DNA of 64,000 nt from assembly GCF_007035645.1 (NCBI RefSeq), contig NZ_AP019632.1, forward strand, positions 62,001 to 126,000, in the 5' to 3' direction. Positions within the stretch are counted from its first letter, which is position 1; each line of letters begins with the position of its first letter. The position numbers and the translations under genes are program-made. Source of the stretch: Enterobacter asburiae. Lineage in GTDB: Bacteria; Pseudomonadota; Gammaproteobacteria; Enterobacterales; Enterobacteriaceae. The notes under the pieces were generated by a model that saw nothing but the letters and a program-made list of their open reading frames with translations, had not been told where the DNA came from and searched no databases. Below are positions 59,937-64,000 of this stretch, one piece after another.

Positions 59937-60869
59937 TTATGCGTCGCGGTTCAGCCAGGCCATATATTCCGTTACGCCTTCGGCAACGGTCTTGAACGGC
60001 TTGTCGTAGCCTGCGGCGCGCAGGTTGGTCAGATCGGCCTGGGTGAACGCCTGATAACGGCCTTTCAGCTTGTCAGGGAACGGAATGTACTCGATGCTGC
60101 CTTTTTTGTGATACGCCAGCGTTGCGTCAGCCACGGCCTGGAAGGACTCCGCGCGGCCGGTACCCAGGTTGAAGATGCCGGATACGCCGTTTTCCCAGAA
60201 CCACAGGTTCACTGCGGCAACGTCGCCCACGTAAACGAAGTCGCGCTTAAAGCCGTCGCTGCCTTCGAACAGTTTCGGGCTTTCGCCGTTATTCAGCTGG
60301 GTGTTCAGGTGGAACGCCACGCTCGCCATGCTGCCTTTGTGACCTTCGCGCGGTCCGTAGACGTTGAAGTAACGGAAGCCGACGATCTGCGAGTTCGCTT
60401 CTGGCAGCACCTGACGCACGTACTCGTCGAACAGGAATTTGGAGTAACCGTAGACGTTCAGCGGCTGTTCATACTCGCGGGATTCGATAAAGTCCGAGGT
60501 GCGGCCGCCGTAGGTTGCCGCGGAGGAGGCATACAGGAACGGAATTTCACGCTCCAGGCAGTAGTGCAGGATCTCTTTGGAGTACTGATAGTTATTGTCC
60601 ATCATGTACTTGCCGTCCCACTCGGTGGTGGAAGAACACGCACCTTCGTGGAAGATGGCTTCGATCTCGCCGAACTCTTCGCCTGCCATAATCTGGATAA
60701 GGAAGTCTTCTTTATCCATGTAGTCAGCGATGTTCAGATCCACCAGGTTGACGAACTTGGTGCCGTCTTTCAGGTTGTCAACCACCAGGATGTCGGTGAT
60801 GCCTTTGTCATTGAGAGCCTTAACAATATTGCTGCCGATAAAGCCCGCGCCGCCGGTAACGATGATCAT
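59937..60869 (-). CDS. hldD: ADP-glyceromanno-heptose 6-epimerase HldD
   Basis: 310 residues from ATG 60869 ([16 protein letters not shown]), with AAAGG eight bases upstream; the frame stays open to 61133 through the intergenic region. Short-chain dehydrogenase fold with the NADP motif GGAGFIG and catalytic YGYSK. It makes ADP-L-glycero-D-manno-heptose, the donor for WaaC, WaaF and WaaQ. It leads the core operon. In E. coli the gene has a heat-shock promoter; I did not identify one with certainty here. Confidence 0.98.
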   Translation of the reverse strand: MIIVTGGAGFIGSNIVKALNDKGITDILVVDNLKDGTKFVNLVDLNIADYMDKEDFLIQIMAGEEFGEIEAIFHEGACSSTTEWDGKYMMDNNYQYSKEILHYCLEREIPFLYASSAATYGGRTSDFIESREYEQPLNVYGYSKFLFDEYVRQVLPEANSQIVGFRYFNVYGPREGHKGSMASVAFHLNTQLNNGESPKLFEGSDGFKRDFVYVGDVAAVNLWFWENGVSGIFNLGTGRAESFQAVADATLAYHKKGSIEYIPFPDKLKGRYQAFTQADLTNLRAAGYDKPFKTVAEGVTEYMAWLNRDA

Positions 60870-61007
60870 AACTGTAACCTTTGAAGTGTGGAGCCCGGGG
60901 ACAATCCCGGACGCTAATGTCTCTATCATATCATTAGTATGGCTGCCCTTCAGCCATTCACCTTCACAGCGCAGGGGTACGCGTGATTTATGCTGCAAAA
61001 ACGACAA

Positions 61008-61025
61008 GAGATGACGTGTCATCTC
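61008..61025. promoter_or_regulatory. Perfect 8-bp palindrome in the hldD-kbl gap
   Basis: GAGATGACGTGTCATCTC: two 8-base arms around GT, 60 bases before the kbl start and about 140 from hldD. Its symmetry suits a dimeric regulator. No T-run follows on either strand, so it is not a terminator. Confidence 0.5.
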
Positions 61026-61084
61026 GTCATGAACTATAGGTTTGGGTAATATGTCCCGAAATTTGCCGAGTCTGGAGAATTGCA

Positions 61085-62281
61085 ATGCGTGGTGATTTTT
61101 ACAAACAGTTAAACAGCGACCTCGACACCGCACGTGCGGAAGGGTTGTTCAAGGAAGAGCGTATTATCACGTCTGCCCAGCAGGCGGACATCACCGTTGC
61201 CGACGGCAGCCATGTGATCAACTTTTGTGCGAACAACTACTTAGGTCTTGCGAATCACCCTGAGCTGATTGCCGCTGCAAAAAACGGCATGGACACCCAC
61301 GGTTTCGGCATGGCCTCCGTACGCTTTATCTGCGGTACGCAGGACAGCCACAAGCAGCTTGAGCAAAAGCTGGCGAGCTTCCTCGGAATGGAAGACGCGA
61401 TTCTGTACTCCTCCTGCTTCGACGCCAACGGCGGTCTGTTTGAGACCCTGCTTGGCGCAGAAGATGCGATTATCTCCGACGCCCTGAACCACGCCTCCAT
61501 CATTGACGGCGTACGCCTGTGCAAAGCGAAGCGTTTCCGCTACGCCAACAACGACATGGTCGAGCTGGAAGCGCGCCTGAAAGAGGCTCGTGAAGCGGGG
61601 GCTCGCCACGTGCTGATCGCCACCGACGGCGTGTTCTCCATGGACGGCGTGATCGCCAACCTGAAGGGCGTGTGCGACCTGGCGGATAAATACGACGCGC
61701 TGGTGATGGTTGATGACTCTCACGCGGTCGGTTTTGTCGGCGAAAACGGCCGCGGTTCCCACGAATACTGTGACGTGATGGGCCGCGTGGATATCATCAC
61801 CGGTACGCTGGGCAAAGCGCTTGGCGGCGCGTCCGGCGGCTATACCGCCGCGCGTAAAGAGGTGGTCGAGTGGCTGCGCCAGCGCTCTCGCCCGTACCTG
61901 TTCTCCAACTCCCTGGCGCCGGCCATTGTTGCCGCCTCCATCAAGGTGCTGGAGATGGTGGAGTCCGGCGCTGAGCTGCGCGACCGCCTGTGGTCCAACG
62001 CCCGTCTGTTCCGTGAAAAAATGAGCGCCGCAGGGTTTACCCTGGCCGGTGCTGACCACGCGATCATTCCGGTGATGCTGGGCGATGCGGTCGTCGCGCA
62101 GCAATTTGCCCGCGAACTGCAGAAAGAAGGGATTTACGTCACCGGGTTCTTCTTCCCGGTGGTGCCAAAAGGTCAGGCGCGTATCCGCACCCAGATGTCT
62201 GCGGCGCATACGCCTGAACAAATTGAACGTGCGGTGGAAGCCTTTACCCGCATCGGCAAACAGCTGGGCGTAATTGCCTGA
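61085..62281 (+). CDS. kbl: 2-amino-3-ketobutyrate CoA ligase
   Basis: 398 residues, the E. coli length; PLP-dependent alpha-oxoamine synthase family with the Schiff-base Lys in [14 protein letters not shown] and DDSHAVGF upstream. It splits 2-amino-3-ketobutyrate with CoA to glycine and acetyl-CoA. Operon with tdh (9-base gap). GGAG lies before ATG. Confidence 0.98.
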   Translation: MRGDFYKQLNSDLDTARAEGLFKEERIITSAQQADITVADGSHVINFCANNYLGLANHPELIAAAKNGMDTHGFGMASVRFICGTQDSHKQLEQKLASFLGMEDAILYSSCFDANGGLFETLLGAEDAIISDALNHASIIDGVRLCKAKRFRYANNDMVELEARLKEAREAGARHVLIATDGVFSMDGVIANLKGVCDLADKYDALVMVDDSHAVGFVGENGRGSHEYCDVMGRVDIITGTLGKALGGASGGYTAARKEVVEWLRQRSRPYLFSNSLAPAIVAASIKVLEMVESGAELRDRLWSNARLFREKMSAAGFTLAGADHAIIPVMLGDAVVAQQFARELQKEGIYVTGFFFPVVPKGQARIRTQMSAAHTPEQIERAVEAFTRIGKQLGVIA

Positions 62282-62290
62282 GGACGTGTG

Positions 62291-63319
<1,029 letters not shown>

Positions 63320-63321
63320 TC

Positions 63322-63347
63322 AAAAAGGGGCCTGAGGCCCCTTTTTT
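63322..63347. terminator. Bidirectional terminator after tdh
   Basis: AAAAGGGGCCT / GGCCCCTTTTT with a T-run; its right end touches the stop codon of the convergent gene. Confidence 0.9.
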
Positions 63348-64000
63348 CACTGATTCTTTTTCTCTTCGTCCGTCAGGTAACGCACCTTGCGGGTGTAGTC
63401 CTGACCTTTGAACAGCAGTTTGTTATCCGGCGATTCAAGATACTTCTGCCATTCGGAGAGGGGGAAACCGCCGTGCGCGCCAATCACCTCTTTCGGCACA
63501 ACGGCTTCCTGACCACCGATCTTCTTGGAGACTGGCCAGTTCATCCAGTCGCCCAGGTTAACCGTTTTTAAATCCAGCATGTCCAGCAGCGCGGCGAGCG
63601 GCAGCTGATCGGTCGGCGGCTGCGTGTCGTCCATCAGCTCCCAGGTATCCTGGAACAGCGTCAGCCACAGCGGGCAGATACGGCGCCAGGTTTTTTTAGT
63701 TGCCGCAAGAAACGCGCCGTTAACGTGATCGACCAGATACGGGCGCACCGTCTCCTTGTAATACGCCGGCACTTTTTCCTCTGGCGCACCGTCCAGCTTT
63801 GCAATCATTTTGCCCTGACGGAAGCTGGAGTAAATGTGCATATCGGCCATGTTGATCTCGGGCATCTTGAGCAGGTTGAGATCGGAATCGATCATCAATA
63901 CCCCTTCACCGCGAGCCTGCAGCGGGGCGTTAAGCTTCACCAGACGGCTGAGGTAGATCTGCTTATAGCGGTAGCTTTCCTCACGAACGGGAAGATTTAG
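63347..64000 (-). CDS. Glycosyltransferase-like protein, 5' end beyond the window
   Basis: The frame is open to the right edge (visible upstream codons read SYRYKQIYLSRLVKLN), so the true start lies outside and a GTG at 63940 is internal. At least 217 residues are seen. The segment GEGVLMIDSDLNLLKMPEI carries a DxD-like metal motif after a hydrophobic strand, and DHVNGAFLAATKKTWR plus the LPLAALLDM region look like the acceptor half of a GT-A enzyme. It sits next to the core cluster, where other enterobacteria keep LPS-related genes near tdh (waaH, htrL), but it matches neither that I can tell. The function is unproven. Confidence 0.55.
   Translation of the reverse strand, partial: LNLPVREESYRYKQIYLSRLVKLNAPLQARGEGVLMIDSDLNLLKMPEINMADMHIYSSFRQGKMIAKLDGAPEEKVPAYYKETVRPYLVDHVNGAFLAATKKTWRRICPLWLTLFQDTWELMDDTQPPTDQLPLAALLDMLDLKTVNLGDWMNWPVSKKIGGQEAVVPKEVIGAHGGFPLSEWQKYLESPDNKLLFKGQDYTRKVRYLTDEEKKNQ

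Overview
The window is chromosomal DNA of an enterobacterium, most likely Enterobacter or a close relative. The right two thirds keep the E. coli-like backbone order (selC, yicJI, yicH, xanP, gltS, recG, trmH, spoT, rpoZ, gmk, ligB, yicG, yicC, rph, pyrE, slmA, dut, coaBC, radC, rpmBG, mutM, coaD, waaA, an LPS core cluster, hldD, kbl, tdh). The LPS core genes are of the Klebsiella/Enterobacter kind (WaaE, WabG and a deacetylase). The species call is inference; no 16S rRNA gene is present.

Accessory part, about 1-22,030. It opens with the 3' part of a contact-dependent inhibition gene, cdiA. Its variable C-terminus looks membrane-active and is followed by a two-helix membrane immunity protein. 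Next come an orphan RecF/OLD-type ATPase behind a LexA-box match, a TudS/YbgA-like protein with a MerR-type regulator nearby, a periplasmic hydroxyisourate hydrolase and the lipocalin Blc. A complete chaperone-usher fimbrial operon follows, headed by a LuxR-type regulator whose receiver domain lacks the phosphoacceptor. Across a 706-base regulatory gap lies a ToxR/MarT-like membrane regulator paired with a FidL-like protein. Then come a GlxA-type regulator, a methyltransferase and a GNAT acetyltransferase. The region ends in a small AT-rich cluster resembling a decayed type VI secretion (T6SS) cargo module: a broken metallopeptidase-type effector that has lost its expected HExxH segment, a lipoprotein, an orphan Hcp, and an unrecognised gene with a 27-bp tandem duplication. 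This cluster abuts the 3' end of the tRNA-Sec gene (selC), a known island insertion site. No integrase or second att copy is visible.

Backbone, 22,036-49,179. This covers alpha-xyloside uptake and cleavage (yicJ-yicI), envelope and transport genes (yicH, xanP, gltS), the stringent-response operon gmk/rpoZ/spoT/trmH/recG, the rph-pyrE attenuation unit, slmA-dut-coaBC, radC, rpmB-rpmG-mutM and coaD-waaE-waaA. A palindromic intergenic repeat supplies the last codons and the stop of yicH.

LPS core biosynthesis, 49,246-60,869. One minus-strand block runs hldD-waaF-waaC-(GT9)-(GT2)-waaL and a second runs waaQ-wabG-(GT4)-(GT2). Between them a polysaccharide deacetylase lies on the opposite strand. 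The likely logic is heptose supply (HldD), inner-core heptoses (WaaC, WaaF, WaaQ), outer-core sugars (WabG and the GT4, GT2 and GT9 enzymes), hexosamine deacetylation, and O-antigen ligation (WaaL). Kdo transfer (WaaA) and WaaE lie next door. The window ends with kbl-tdh (threonine catabolism) and a gene cut by the right edge.
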